64,000 nt of DNA from NCBI RefSeq assembly GCF_028858725.1, contig NC_084763.1:49980152-50044151 (forward strand), read 5' to 3'. The translations under genes and the position numbers were made by a program. Origin of the DNA: Colius striatus (lineage: Eukaryota > Chordata > Aves > Coliiformes > Coliidae). Position 1 is the stretch's first letter; every line of letters begins with the position of its first letter. The notes beneath the pieces are model-generated. The model saw nothing but the letters and a program-made list of their open reading frames with translations, was not told where the DNA came from and did no database searches. This document shows, one piece after another, positions 27,799 to 42,084 of the stretch.

Positions 27799-29819
27799 AT
27801 ACTATGGTATTTTGTGTAGCTGACATCCAATATTTTAACAAAGAAGGTAAATCCTTGTGATTATTGAGACTTTGGTTGCTTCTCTTTTAGCATAGTGTGC
27901 ATATGCCTGTTTAAACAAATTTTTAAAGACTTAGTGGCACTAAGCTGTCAGCTACACGTTTCACTATACAAATGGAGAACAATATCTTCAGCATTTCAAA
28001 AAGCATTCAAATGGCACAGTGTTTGAAAATTTCTTGATAAGAAATAAATAGAGAAAATTAGGTCACAATTTCTTTGGTAATTGGGTCTATTTCTTTTCAG
28101 TAACCATATTAATATTCATGACTTAAATATGCTAAAAAAAAACCAGAAGGCAAGCTATAATTTTCCTCAAGTGAAATTTAGATCTGTGGTTTAACACAGA
28201 TGTTACAAGCTTTCTATAGGATTAAACACGGGCTCACGGAAACTTATTTTAAAAGGATTCGGTGCATGTTTTAAAGGCAGAGGGTCTGTGGTTATGGCAG
28301 AGAGGAGCTGAGACTGTTACAAATGCCAGTCCTACCCTGGAAATGCATCGTTGTTTTTGTAAGTCACTGAACAAGGAGGTTAGCAAGTTGGCTGCAAATG
28401 TTCTGTGTAAATGTTGCCTCCTTGGTAAATATAAATAAGAGCCTGTAAATCTTGGTAAGCAAAGCCAAGATATTTGGAGAGTTGAAATGTAGTACCCAGA
28501 ATGGGTACTCTGGATCCTGCTAACGTTGGCAAAGTTGTTGCTTTATTTTCTTCTGATTTTGTTAACTTTTACAACAAGAGTTCAGTGATTAGAGCTTTAA
28601 CACAAATTGCCAAATTCTGTTTAATCATTGGCAATTTCATTTACTTCTTGACCCTTGTGCTGTTTTAGTTTAGGAATATCAGTCATACAAGGGGGGAAAA
28701 AAGGGAGAATCACTCATCTTGAAAAATGTTGAGTCGTCAAAAATATGATACAATGACATATTTTACCTCCTTTCCCAAAGGACACTGGAGGTGAAGAGCC
28801 AGCATTTGATCCAGATGGAGAAGCACGGGAGCAGTGGTTTGTCCCGTGACAGCAGAACTGCTCTGAAGTGTTCCTGTGGCCTGTTCGATACAGGAGAGCA
28901 GCATGTGGCAAAAGACAGGAACAATTTTACATTTTGTGCAGCCAGTGTTGGCTCTGGGGCTTCTTGTTTAGAAAATGGCAACCAGGGACAGTTCTGCTTG
29001 TTTTCTATGTGACCTCTGGACATTTCATGGTGTGCCCCTCTCTTTCCTCGATTTGCTTTATTGGCTTATTTTTGAGAAGTGATGAGTCCCTGAAATTGGT
29101 CTGGGCTTCAAGTGTGAGTGTAAGCTGTGTTTCACCATCAAGGCATACAGTTACAATTGAGCAGTTGCACAGATGATGGAAGGATTGGGTGAGACCACTC
29201 AGTTGTATGTGTAGATCCTCTCATATTTTACTCTCTCTGAGAGCTTTGCATACCATGTATGGGTTATTCTTCCCAATTAAACCTACTGTGATGCAGCTTC
29301 TGGACCCCTACTCCCAAATACAGACTGGTTTTGTGTTAGGCACTGTATGAATGTGGAGAAAAGATGTACTCCCAGGTTTGAAGGAAGCTCATTAAAAAAG
29401 TCAGAGCAGAGCAGTGCAGACCAGTAGGAAAGTGCAAAGGAATCCAGAGAGTGCAACTCTTTTTAGCAGCTGGAACCAGAGGCTTGTGGTGGCATAATGG
29501 GGTAGTCACATCTGGAATTCAGCTTCTCACAAGATGGTCAGCCCTGGCAGGGCTTCACCCCATGCTGGGTTGTGCATAGGCACAGCTGAAGGGTAGCAAA
29601 AAGTTGGTCCTAGCAGCTGTGAGGCCAGCTTGACTGCAGGAGAGAATTTAGTTGTACATATGTGAGCTGAAACCTGCCTCTCTCCTTCAGAGCCAGAGCA
29701 ACAGGTCTTGGCCCATTGTGATGGCAGATACTGATGGATTCAGCCTGTTGGAGGTACCATTTGTAGCCCTGGCTACTATCAACCATAAGGCACAAAAGGG
29801 ATTGTTTCGTTTTGTAGGC

Positions 29820-29836
29820 TTGTTGTTGTTGTTGTT
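29820..29836. repeat. (TGT)n microsatellite
   Basis: Five and a half uninterrupted TGT/TTG units. Short and without evident function. Confidence 0.8.
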
Positions 29837-32800
29837 AAAAACTGGCCGGAAAGCTTTGTTATTATCAGTGCTATCTGGACAGTATGAAAGAGCAGCCTCA
29901 GTTATTGGCCCTGCTGGGATATTATTCCAGATGTTTTTTCTTTACACAGCTCTTAAGCAGGAAGTAAAACCAAAACCAAAGATTGATTTGAACCATTGTT
30001 TTGTCAAAAACCAGAACTGAACCTGAATTATTGTCTTCTTTAGACTTCATTGAATTCAGAGCATTGTTGGCCACAGCTGGATCCAAGCCCAGCTCAAACC
30101 AAACTGAAAAATATACAGACTCTGACCATGCTTTTGAATAGGTGAGACTTTGAAGGCCAAGAGTCTGCATCTCATAATGCATGCAGCTGATGTTACCTTT
30201 GTGCCAATAGCAACTTTGTTTTATTGTGCACGTGTGTATGTGTATACATGTTTATGCATATACCAAGCGCTGTAGTGTATACAGATTTATTTCGATGAAA
30301 AAAGCCAGCTTAGAGAAACACTGTTTATTGCTTAATTGGAAGGTTAATGACAGACTAAAGAAGTCTAGTGAAATAGTAGCAAAGTTTTAGCAAATAGACA
30401 CATAGTTGTAGTCAGACAGGATCCACACACATCTCAGGAAGCTTAGAATTTTACATTTCAAATATACTGCTTTGCTCCTGTTGTGAAAGTCAGAAGAGCT
30501 TGATTGAATGCAGGCTACAAACTTGCCTGCTACAAACCTCATTAAACATGAAATCTTGCTGGGATTAGCTTAATTGTTCCCTAAATGAAAAGGCTGCTTT
30601 GTACATAGACTAAAATGTTATGCTTGCCAGATAAAGAAATGTGAACCTGTCAGGAGACAGAGGAATTTGTCTGTGTAGGAGTATCACTGGGCCAACTGTC
30701 TTGCCTTTTATGTGATACTGTGGTGTAAAACACCACTCCACTGGTTTCATTTTACAGAAAACAGTCTCTGCGATGGTATCCTGTGGGAACTGCAGTATCA
30801 AGTTCTATTTTCCCTTCAAAAGTCCAACTACGTATGTACCCCGCTTCTGAACCAGACTGTCAGCCAGCCCCACAGGCTGGGGGATGCTGTGGCGTGGCCA
30901 GGGGGCTGCAGGGAACATACTCCAGGCAAAGCAGGAGGTGACACTCTTTGCCATGGTAAATACTGCCACAGGGAACACCACTGTGTGTGAAATGAAAGAT
31001 GCTATTAGTGATAAGATTATACAGTAACTGAATAAAAGAGGAAAATACTTATTATTCCATTTTTAATTTTTGGAAGTGTGTGTGCCACTTCTGATTGTCA
31101 GACACTATTACTCTGGCTGCAAACTCTTCTATTTTAATTTTAGCTTCCTTACTGTCTGCTTGAAAGCAAGGGTTGCTGTAATTAAAGACTTCATTCTTCA
31201 TATCAATGTAACTGTAAAAGATGTGGAGCTCCTATCTCCCAAAGCTACCAGACAAAATTTCTGCAAGTCTTCTTGAGTGGCCTATTCTGCTTAAATTAAT
31301 TTCCTTTCTTCCTAACCAGGCTTCTCAAAAAGCCTCTCCATGTCAGGGGCCAATAGTTTAACAAGGACAGAAAGGAGAAGCCGCCCAGGACTGCTGGAGG
31401 GGAGAGGCTGGGGCACCGCTGGGCTCTGAAACACTGGGAAGTCTGCAAATATGGCGCAAAACTGAGCAACCTATGGATGACAGCAGCATGGGAAGATGAT
31501 TGAAGCAGCAAGATTCCCTCTTATTCGCTCTTATTTACGAGGAGTACCACCCCTGTACCCTTCCCTTACTGGCATTTAGCAGGGAGCAGCTGTTACCTTC
31601 TGTGCCAGATAAAGCACCCTGATATGCAGTTCTTAAACCTATCATGACACTCTGCACATGGTTTCTCTCCACATTGTCATGGTCTGAATGTAGCCCTTGA
31701 CTTTGTGGTCTCCAGAAGTCATCTTCTAAAAAGCAACATTGGAAACTGCCTACTCTTGGAGTCTGTTCAGGTCAAACAAGTCCCAGAGATGTGCATGGTC
31801 GAAGTGCCTGTCACTGACAAGGTGGGTGCATTTTTAATCCTGAGCCTTCTTCACATTCACCTACTTTGTACCAGAGTGATGGTGGTGGCTGGTATTAGCT
31901 CTGCTATCACTGTAAAAATGGGATGCATTTATGCACCTGGTGTTGGTCATTATCCTTGGGATCATGTGTAAGTACCTCCAGGGAGACACATTCAGAGTTT
32001 CTGCAGGAACTCCTGGGTTGCTTCCAGCTACAGTAACTTTGTCTCTCACAAAATCTAAGTGGAAAACACAAGAGGTCAGATCCTCTCTTAATCTGGAGAC
32101 AACTGCAGGGAGGCAGTGCTACCATACTGTGCTCCCTGCACAGCTCCACTTAGAGCTGGGGTTACTTGGCCTGGGCCCACTAACATCATGTAAAATCCTT
32201 AGAGATCCTCATGGTTCCAGTCTTCAGGATTGATGATTCTTCCTTCTCTTTTAGCATCTTGTGAATAACTTAGAATTTTTTCATGCTAATGCAACTCCCT
32301 CTCTTCCTGGTAAATTGCCTCATTTTGTGCAGATGGAAAGTGCTTAGTCTGGATGGCTTCACTGTTAGTACCTAACGGCTGCTGCTGCTTTCTGTATTAT
32401 GTGTACGGGACAAGGTTGAAATATCAGCAGATAGCTGACACCACTTCAACCCTGAAACGAAGGACAGTAGGAACTCTTCCTATGGCTAGCCTCAAATGAC
32501 TTTCATCTGTAGCACTCAAAACCAGGGGATTGCCCACGCAGTTAAACGGCGTGGCACGGATGCAATGGCAGTGGATAAAAGAGCATCCGTCTCTAGTGAA
32601 CTTTGTAGAAGAGTTTCATTTGTATTTAAACAATATCCGAGTTCTACCTCTTGTCTTTCTGTGCCTGGGAAATTAGGAACGCCTTCATTCTGAAGACCTT
32701 GTCATCTAATGCCAGGTCTTGCTGACTTTTACTGTCCGGCTTTAGTGCCTCGTTTCATGTGTGGTCCCGTTGACTTCAATAACACTCCTCACAATGGGGT

Positions 32801-35800
32801 TGCTCCTACCCTGGAACCAAGTTGATGGTTTCTCTGGGCTTTGGGTCTGGCTTTCAGATAAGAGCAACCAGCAAAGACGATAAATATTTTGGCAAGTAAT
32901 CAAACGTTTAAGAGCTGTCTGGTTATTATATTTGGATTAATATCTGAGATTAGTATCTGGGAGTGAATTTCAATGCAAACACATCTAAGCCCTGTTGAGC
33001 ACATGACAGTAAATATGTGTTGCTGATAAATCTATTGACTCTCTGTCAAAATCCTTTAATGCAAATTGTAGGACTGTGTTAGACTGGCATGCCCTTTGCT
33101 GCGTAGCTGTTCATCCACGCTTTCATTTCTGTTATACCTACAATGTGTTCCCGATAAATCTTCTCACAGGCTTCTAAGTTATTTCCCAAGTGCTCTCAGA
33201 ACAGAGGCAGCAATTCATCTCTGTCACTTCAGGCGATTATTCCTGAAATCTCTAAAACAGTGTTTCAGAATAATTAACCTTAATTAACCTTAAGCCTTAA
33301 AAGATTTTCCAGGGTTGATCAGCACGCCTGTAAGCTGCCAGTCATACATTTGTAAGCGTAGAGCTGCCGAGCACTTAGTAAACCCATACAGAGCGAGTGA
33401 GCTCTGCTTTACTGATTTCATCTCAAGCAAAAGCACAGCACTATATATTTCAACTTATAAACCGCATATCTTGTTATTTCGTTATTATATTTCTGTGTAA
33501 TACTTTCCAAACTCTGTTTTATTGTATTCCACAGTTAAAAAGCCACCTGGATATTCTTTTTCTTTTTTAACCTATCTCTAAGCCTTTTTGTGTGTTTTTG
33601 TAATGTGTAAGACAGACTCGGACAACAGAGGTTTCAGAAGACTTGTGCAGCTGGTAGCTTTTTGGTGATTTCATTTCATGATTCTTTTGGAATAAATGTG
33701 GGTACTAAGGAGAACAATGAGTAAAATGTCAGTTGTACTCGATGTAAGTGATCTGTTTTAGGAAAATATTAAAGCTTTTGTCAGTTCAGGTACACCTGTG
33801 CATCACCTGCTCTAGTAGAGTGAAAAAATAGAGTCTAACGGATGGTTAAGCACACAAATGAGGTGAACCAAGGAAATAGTATAAATCCTTTATACTGGAA
33901 CACGTTGTGAGTGTTTTAAAGACTAGCAGATGAGGATACATCCAGCTGTTCTTTGAACCTTGCGAGGCGATTGATGTGAACAGTAAAAAGGTGAAGTGAC
34001 AGTACTGAAATACACAAAGGTACCTGCATGTGATTGGGGTTGTCACGAAAGGAGCAGCTAGTGCATGGGAACGGCGGGGCTGACACGCATGGGAAAGAGC
34101 TGCTTGTGGGGAATCTGTAAATATCTTCTTAGGCAGGAAGGAAAATTGTATTTATTTATCTGAACCATTCACCGCTCTGCTAAAAGAAAAATGGGAGACG
34201 TGATGAGTTGGAAGAGTACAGCCAGTTGCGAGCAGCATCTCGGGTCTGCATGAAATAGTGAAATACTGAGTGCTAGAAGAGGATAATCAGTTTTATGCAT
34301 TTTTAAATTAATACGAAATGCTACTCTCCTACTTTTGCTGTACAGCCTGGGTTTTAGAATGTCAGGAAAGTATTTGACATTTACAAGAGACTGCAGGCAC
34401 TAATACAAATCATTTTTATCCATTTATCCATTTTAACCACCACGCTGAGTGAATTGTTGGCTCTGTGCAATTAGTCTCCGTGCTTCTTGACAATATAACC
34501 ACAGATTATCATGAATTCTGTTAATAATGCAAGGTGGAAGCTCTGTTCTCCAAGTCTGTTATTTTACTTGTAGAAAAACATCTAATTTCTTACAAACCCC
34601 ATATAAATAGGCCAGCTGACAAGTATCCCAAAAGAACAGAATATGCTTGGAAGACTGAGATTTGAGATGACATTTTTTTGGCAAAATAAAAGTTATGCAG
34701 GCTGTATTTGTCTGAAAGTTTAAAAATAGGAGCCTTTGTCATGTATGGCAGGAGAGGCCAGGTTGAGTCATGATTGATGTCACTTGAAAGGACACTTTAA
34801 GCTTAGAAAATGACATCAGAATCATCAGAATTTAGTGAGATTTAGAGCGATCCCTGAAGCCAGGGAGCTGGGGATTCTGGAAGATACTTTGTGGATGATA
34901 CACAACATGCTGCCAGACATCATCTGACTGGAAGCCAGGAGCTACAGTGTTTTCAGATTACCTTTCTAAATGATGGGTATAATTTGTTTTAATAACATTC
35001 ATTTTTAGTTAAACGCGTATTTTGAACTGTTTTCAGTTGTTTAGATGTGGTGCACACCCTCCCCGCTCCCTCCCCTGTTTCAGGCTGGAGGAGCAGTCTG
35101 TCACTGCCTGACCTCTCCCCATGCTCAGTTACATGACGAGTTTCCAAGAGCAGCCAGGAGCGTTTTCCTTATTACCACAAGCCTGCAAATACAGCGGGGT
35201 CTCTTTCCATTTACTGTTCTCCAGTTTTAGTGCTCAATTCATGCTGACTTTACTACTGAGCGTTTATAAGTCAGACTATAACAATACTTATGTATGTTAG
35301 AAGTATTTCTTTTAGCTCCCTGGCTAAAACTAAACTCTGTCTGTCTATCTGCTACTGCTGGTGTTAAAATGGAAGTAACAAAACAGAAAAGGCGCTTGGA
35401 TTTCGTGTCATTAAAGATAACCAATAAATCATGCAGAGTCTAGGTCACGGAGAGGCTGTGCAGAGCTTTCACTGCACAGAGCAGCAAACCTCTTTGGAAC
35501 AGTTGCTTACATTTCTCCTTTGGTTTTCCACACGTAGGAAGCCTTTGCTTCTCAAAGTAATTTTGGTGTGAAAATGAATATATTTAATGCAAGCGCACAA
35601 TGCTACTTTTGATCTAGTTAGATCTGTTTTGCTTTTAAGTGTGAAGGGAAAGTAAACTGCACATCTCGTTTCTAAGAAGTAGATTTGTAACTGTAAGTTA
35701 GCTGTAGCATCTTTTGTTCCTAAAAATTACAGCCATTAGTGAAAAGACGAATTGTATGGTTTGCTGGCTGCACGCCTTTAACAACACTTTCTGCATAATC

Positions 35801-38800
35801 AGTTTTCGTACTAAAATGAGTTCATTTCAGGAAAAGAGAAAGTTCATAAAGTGAGCAATCGGCGAGTAACGCATTGCTGCTTAGCTAATAGCTGCTGTTA
35901 TCTGCCATTTAGATTTGCGCATTGTGCTCGTTCCTTCTGTTTGAAGAGCCTAGAGGGGGATGAATTATTCTTGGTATTCCTGATTTTTACTTCAAGCCAA
36001 TAAACACCTGTGTGCGACTGGCCTGCCGGAGCTGTTCCACAAAACATCTGGGCATGCTCCAGCCCTGGGGCTACTGGCATTCAAAACTGTCTTCCCTGAT
36101 CCTGCCGCTCATTGCTGCTGCAATCTGGGGCCTGATTAAGCGCAGGACTTGTATCAGGAATCCCATCACTCCTGTGCACCCAACCCTCTTGATGGTAGAA
36201 GAGAGAGACAAAGGGACAAGGACTCTGGTGGATTATGTGAGTGGGGAGGGAGAGGGAACTGTGCGCTGTTCCTTTGAGGGCAAGTTTTCCGTGGGTCTTG
36301 TGGGTTATGTAGCACATAGAAAAGACCTGTGCCAGAGGACAAACCATGGTGTAGTAAAAGCGAGTGCGCTCTGTGGGATCTGTACTTTCTTGCAGCCGTT
36401 GGAAGTATGTAGTGAATGAAGCAGACAACTGTGGAGAAGAGAACATGTTTTCATGATTAAGGCATGAGTGCAGCCCTGGGGAACGGAATCGTATCCCTGC
36501 CTTTGCCACAGATTTCCTGTGTGATACTAGTCACTTTGCACATGTGGTTGTTAACTGTGTTTTTCTTGGTGCTTGGTACGGTGGAGTGTAATTTGTAGAA
36601 GTGCTGAGTACTTGCAACTGCAAGCTGTAGGCAGCGGGAGCTGTGCTGTGACTGTAAGCACTGCTGTGCAATGAATACTGAGAAATCAGGCACCATGCAT
36701 CCCAATGAGGCAGTGAAGAAAAGCAGAGGCAGGGATTACAAAGATAAATCTTCATGAGTTCAATTTATATGGCTGGAAAAGAGCTTGAAGGGGCTTCTCC
36801 TCCTGAAATGTGTCCTTCCCTGTACCTAAAATAAGAACAGCAAATTCAAGCTAAATACAAATGCAGTATTGGTGAACAATTGCTGGATGCTTCTGCAACC
36901 GAGAATTCATAAAGTTCTTTTTCAGAACTTGTCTGTCTTTCATCTGTTTTGCTTTTTTATATAGAGTTATTATTGTATCGCTGTGCAGTCATTGAAGAAG
37001 CCACTAATAAAGCAGTACTGTGAGTACACAGATGTTTTTACTGACTACATGCAAAGCAATCATTAGAGATTCAATAGCTTCTGTGTTTTCCCATGGTCTT
37101 TAACATTGCACAGTAAAAAAGATAACACTTTTAAAATGCTACACTGTTCTGTTGGTAAAAGCTAAAAAGTACACAAAAGACATTTAATGGGAAGACATTT
37201 CTTGAAGAGCTACTCCTCTGCTTACTTTCAAAATGAAACATGATGGTTTGTGTAATGTGTGTCTCATAAATCACAAATTACATGAAAAAATGTATAGCAT
37301 ATAAATACACAGTTATCCTGACATCAAGACGGGCAGAGCGAAAACTAAGTAGCTTTCACACGAGAAAAGGAACAATGAGAACAGAAAAGCACATAACTTC
37401 AGCGATTTCTGTTGTATAAATAGCTTTGTAAGCTTAAATGTATTTTGTCACTCCTTGATGCTGTAATCCAGTGCTAAGGAGAATTATGATTTTTTTCAGA
37501 AGTGCCATTTATTTAGAATGTTTACCATATTTTATTGGAAAACTCTTCTGTTCTCTCTCTAGGTAATCACAGTTTTACAAGACGTTACACTTGGAAGTGT
37601 CTGTTTTCTGTAACTAGAAGAGGTACACAGTTCCACCTGAGGTGTCAGTTACAGAGGTGACTAGAAAATTACAGGAATTTTTTTTCACCTTAGTAATCGC
37701 AAACACAGACTAAAATGGAAACCCAACTATTTGCTACACTTTGTTTATTTGAGATGTAGCCTGTGTTTTTGTTGGAACACAGAGCCATACACTCAGAATG
37801 CACACAAGGCACCAAGAACGGAATTCAGGCAACCCAAATCCACAAAGGCCATTCAGAAAAACCTCTGTCTTACCGACTGTGAAGTCTGAATTCACTTGGC
37901 TCTGTTGTTCTGGTCTTGTCGGTCTCCTAAGTGCCAAAGCTCAGGTTTCCGTGAGTACATGGAACTCTGAACTCCTAGCTACAGCTTCTTTTAACCTCAC
38001 TAAAAGACAAGTCATCACCCGGTTCCCTGAGGGGTCACCTCAGTCCAGGGGCCCTGAGCACCCCCACCATGTACAGGCACCACTGGCTGCTTGCAGGAAG
38101 GATCTCGCTTATCTCCTGGGCTCACGGCTACCTGGCTCTTGCCTGTGAACTTGTGAAGTTGTCTGGTGAAGTGGTGAGTTACGAAAGATTTGGGTTCCTA
38201 CGTGCTTCAGAGTCTCTGCCTTACTGTTTTAAGCTTTAGCCTATTTTATAGAAGGGATTCCCACTGGGCAGGGAATGTGCTTTCATGAGGTGCCTCAGAG
38301 CTCTGCACCCACACAGACACTCCCAGACTCTGAGAGGAGTGGAGGGGTTCAGAAATACCCCCTAAGCTTATCATTCCTGTCTTGCAGACTGAAGGGCCAA
38401 GCACAGTGTATCTGTATGTGCATTGCAGTGTGCATACGTACTCAGACAGCGGTAAAATGTTTTCAGATTCAGTTGGATGTGGTCTGCTCTCAGTTTGAAA
38501 TGCAGCATACATAATTATCACCAAAAGTGGAGGTGAAAAAAAGTCACCAGATCATTCTTTACTGGTACCAGTATGGCAGACAACTTTGAGCATTTTTAAT
38601 TACTGTATTCCACTTCTACATAGAATAAAATTAAGCTGAATTTATTTGTAAAGTCTCAGTAGACTGAGATTGCAAACAGTTTCCCCCCCTGAAGATTATA
38701 TTCAGTCCTTCACCATGTGTAGAATTTAATTCCAGCTTTGCTTACTTTAAACTGAATGGAATTTTTGTACCAAATTAGGACAGCTAAGTCCTTCCACGCA

Positions 38801-41800
38801 GAAAACTACTGAGCTCACTGGATACTTCTCTGTCACAGTGCCAAACCATACAGCAATCATGCTGAGGATATGGATGGAAGAAAGTTTGCTCTGCACAGTA
38901 ATTCCATATAGGAATCACTATTGATTACAGCAAGGATACTTTATGGGTAGTGGTAAATTATGAGGTTTCTCTTGTAAGTGAGAACATTGATTTACATGAG
39001 TAATGCAAAGGCTCACACGTAAGCTGAACTCAAACTTTAACTGTCAGCCATAACAATCTATTTATACCACAGATCTGTGCTTAGCCACTTGTATTTAATT
39101 ATAATCAGTTGCGGTGCCTCCATTTTCTGTGTTTACTCAGAGAATCGCATTTCTGAGGTCAAATGCAATGACAGTTATACTGTAGTTATTTGAAGACATG
39201 CTTAGTTGCACATTCTGCATGTATCCAAAGACAGAATTTCAGGAGAAGAAAGGATGGGTGCAATTCATCAGTCCTTCCTTACATGAATAACATTTCACAC
39301 CCATCAGTTTTAGTCAGGGCCTGTCTGTGCTGCACAACACAGCGCTGTGGAGAGATAGCCAAAGCAGCTCAAAGGGAGCCAGCTTGGGTAACTGGAAGCA
39401 GTTTAACCACACTGCTTAATGCTGCACACTGTCTAATTTAGCCTGTTTTTTAGCAAAGTAAATTAGCTTTGGCAAAGTGTTGCACAAATAGGCTAGCCTG
39501 CTTCCACTCCATGAGCCAGCTTTGGCACCAAGCTCTGCGTCGCGCTCGTTGTGCAGTATAGCGTATCTAGTAGGAGATGCGGAGGACTGCTCGCAAAAAA
39601 ACCTACGGATTTGGATCCTCGCATTTTATTCTGCACTTATTCATTGTAATGGCACAAAGCTTTTATTAACTCTTCAATGTCACTGCTTCAAATTTAGAGG
39701 TGTTACTGAACAAAACTAGCGAAAGAATTAAAGCACCATTAAAGCATATCATTTTGTGCTTAAATATGCTTATATTAACTTGACAGCAGTAGCACACTGC
39801 TAATTGGTGGTAGATTTCTTCTGAATCTTATGTCTAATTGCTTCTGATCCCTGGCACACAAAGACTACCCTTATTGCCAGTGTGAATGACTTTACCAACA
39901 TCACAACAGATCACCAATCTTTTGCCTTGAAATCTCAGCAGAAAATGTCGTTAATATAGTTAAACTATGTTTTAGAATACCATGGGCACTAATTTTTTTG
40001 AACGAGTCTGGAAAAAATTAAGTTTAACTGTCTGCTCTCTGGCAGTATTATTGATGTACTGAGCTTTTTCCTCCCATGAAATAGATGACAGAAACTTATC
40101 GATGACAATGGGAGCAGATACTAAAGTCCTTCCATGTAAGATTATTAAGTAGGGACAGAATCTCCTTTCACTTCTAAGAAATTAATTCAAAATACACACT
40201 AAGATGGTCTTTTGGCATGATAATCAGAAACCTTTCCCATACCAGAGCAATAGATGCTGATTTGATACTCCAGAAAAAATTACATTCAAACTATTCAGTG
40301 TTATTCTTCTCGAATCTAAACAGAGCACATGTGCATGCATTTTTAAAAAGAGGCCTGCTTCATCCCCCAAGTTTTACATTCAGAGTTGAAGGCTTGCTGG
40401 AAATCAACAGCATAAATTGGATGCCAAAAGATTAGAGAGTTGTTAAAAATAGATAAAGCAGCTAGATGCAACTCTTTCTACAATAAAATAACTCACTACC
40501 ACATTGTGGGTGAGATTCAGATCTTCTAGAACCACCTTAATGGTTCTGAATTTCAACTAAAATGCTTGGTTTTATACAGTTGCTGCCACAAGACAAAATG
40601 GAAAATAGCAGAGGAAAAATGTACCCATATGGAGGACTCTAATATCCATGGCACAGATCTTGAGAATAATAGCAGAAAATTGGCTGAATAAACTGTATCA
40701 GAATGTACACTATGCAAGAAGACATGTATATGTAACACGCATTTCTGCTCCTCTCAATAAAAATAATTTTGATAAAAAGGCAATTTCCCCCCCTAAATTG
40801 ATGTTCTACTGTAAAAGGATTTGGAATTGAGCTGTAATACCTATTCTCATCCACGCTGGACTTCTTTTTCATCCAAGTCGAGTGAAGATGTCAATATCAT
40901 TACATATATTCTATGGATTTGAAGGAGAGTTGTTTTTACAGTTTGTTTTAATGGCTTGTACAGTACAATCACTATGAAATGGAAATTTAGATAAATTAAT
41001 ACTTTTTTTCTACCAGGCACTGGATTAATGCTCAACCTTGCAACATCCAACTGTTGCTCCATATTAATTTTACAGCCAGTTGCTGCCCAAACCCTGTAGC
41101 GATTTGGCTTTATTCTGATCTCCAGTCCTCTCACAATTTCATTTTTTCCCATATAATATTACTGTACCACCATAAATGATAGAAGCAGTCTCTTCAAAAC
41201 CAATGATTGCTCCAAGGTGCTTGAATTTCTGCCTTAAATGACCCACAAAAAAGAGTAAATGCTCTGATGTCAGTCTTGGCTTTCTTTCTGATTATATAAC
41301 AGGGGAAAAACAATTTGGATTTTTTTACTGTTATTATTTTTATGTTACTTTTCATAAAAACCATGCAGGGAATTACCCAGAATTACTATTGGTGATAGCC
41401 TAAGCATTGAAATGGATCTAGCACAATAAGAACTGGAAGCTGAACACCTGAAAAGGATTTTAAATTCTCTTTAACTGTGTAGTGGCTTTTACATGTTTGT
41501 ATTAACACCTACTGTGAGAATCCAATCTTCATGAAACAGCCAAACTCTCTTTCCTGATTAATATCACCCCGTTACAGTCCAAAATACTTTCCACCAATAC
41601 CTCTCATTTTTCCTGTAGGAAAAGAAATCCAAAAATGGAGACTACTTATGTCATTCTATTTCTAATTTTAAAACAATCTCCCTTTCACACTCCCACCCCA
41701 AAACAAACAGCCTAATCCTTTCTCCCTTTTTTCCTCTGGAGAAAGGAGGCAATTTTTAGAAACCATTAAGAAAGCGAAAGGCATTTGGGTATGTCAGTAG

Positions 41801-42028
41801 CATTCAGTTGTTAAGTGTTTATGTTTGGAAGCTAGAAGCACTGTCTTCAGTCACAGTACAAGGCACACTCTCTGCAGTATTCTAATATCAACTTCTCTCA
41901 AACACCTAGCAGCACAGGCTGAACATATAACTAACAGGTGTTGCTGACATTTTTGCTTCCTACATATTAAAATATTTCTCCATTTCTTTGTTTGATTAGA
42001 CAGAAGGTCAAAAAGGCTCTTCTAAAGT

Positions 42029-42084
42029 GCAGAAGTGAAAACTACTGGATTCTCCTGCAGAAGTGAAAACTACTGGATTCTCCT
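42029..42084. repeat. Perfect 28-bp direct tandem duplication
   Basis: The unit starting gcagaagtgaaaactactgg and ending ttctcct occurs twice back to back (42,029-42,056 and 42,057-42,084) with no mismatch. The flanks do not continue the repeat, so this looks like a single recent slippage or duplication event. Confidence 0.95.

Noticed and set aside
36012..36509. Overlapping open frames of 135 (+) and 142 (-) codons, the longest in the intergenic region
   Set aside because: They overlap antisense, match no family I know, and have no CpG promoter or plausible splice partners. A locally GC-richer patch makes long chance frames likely.
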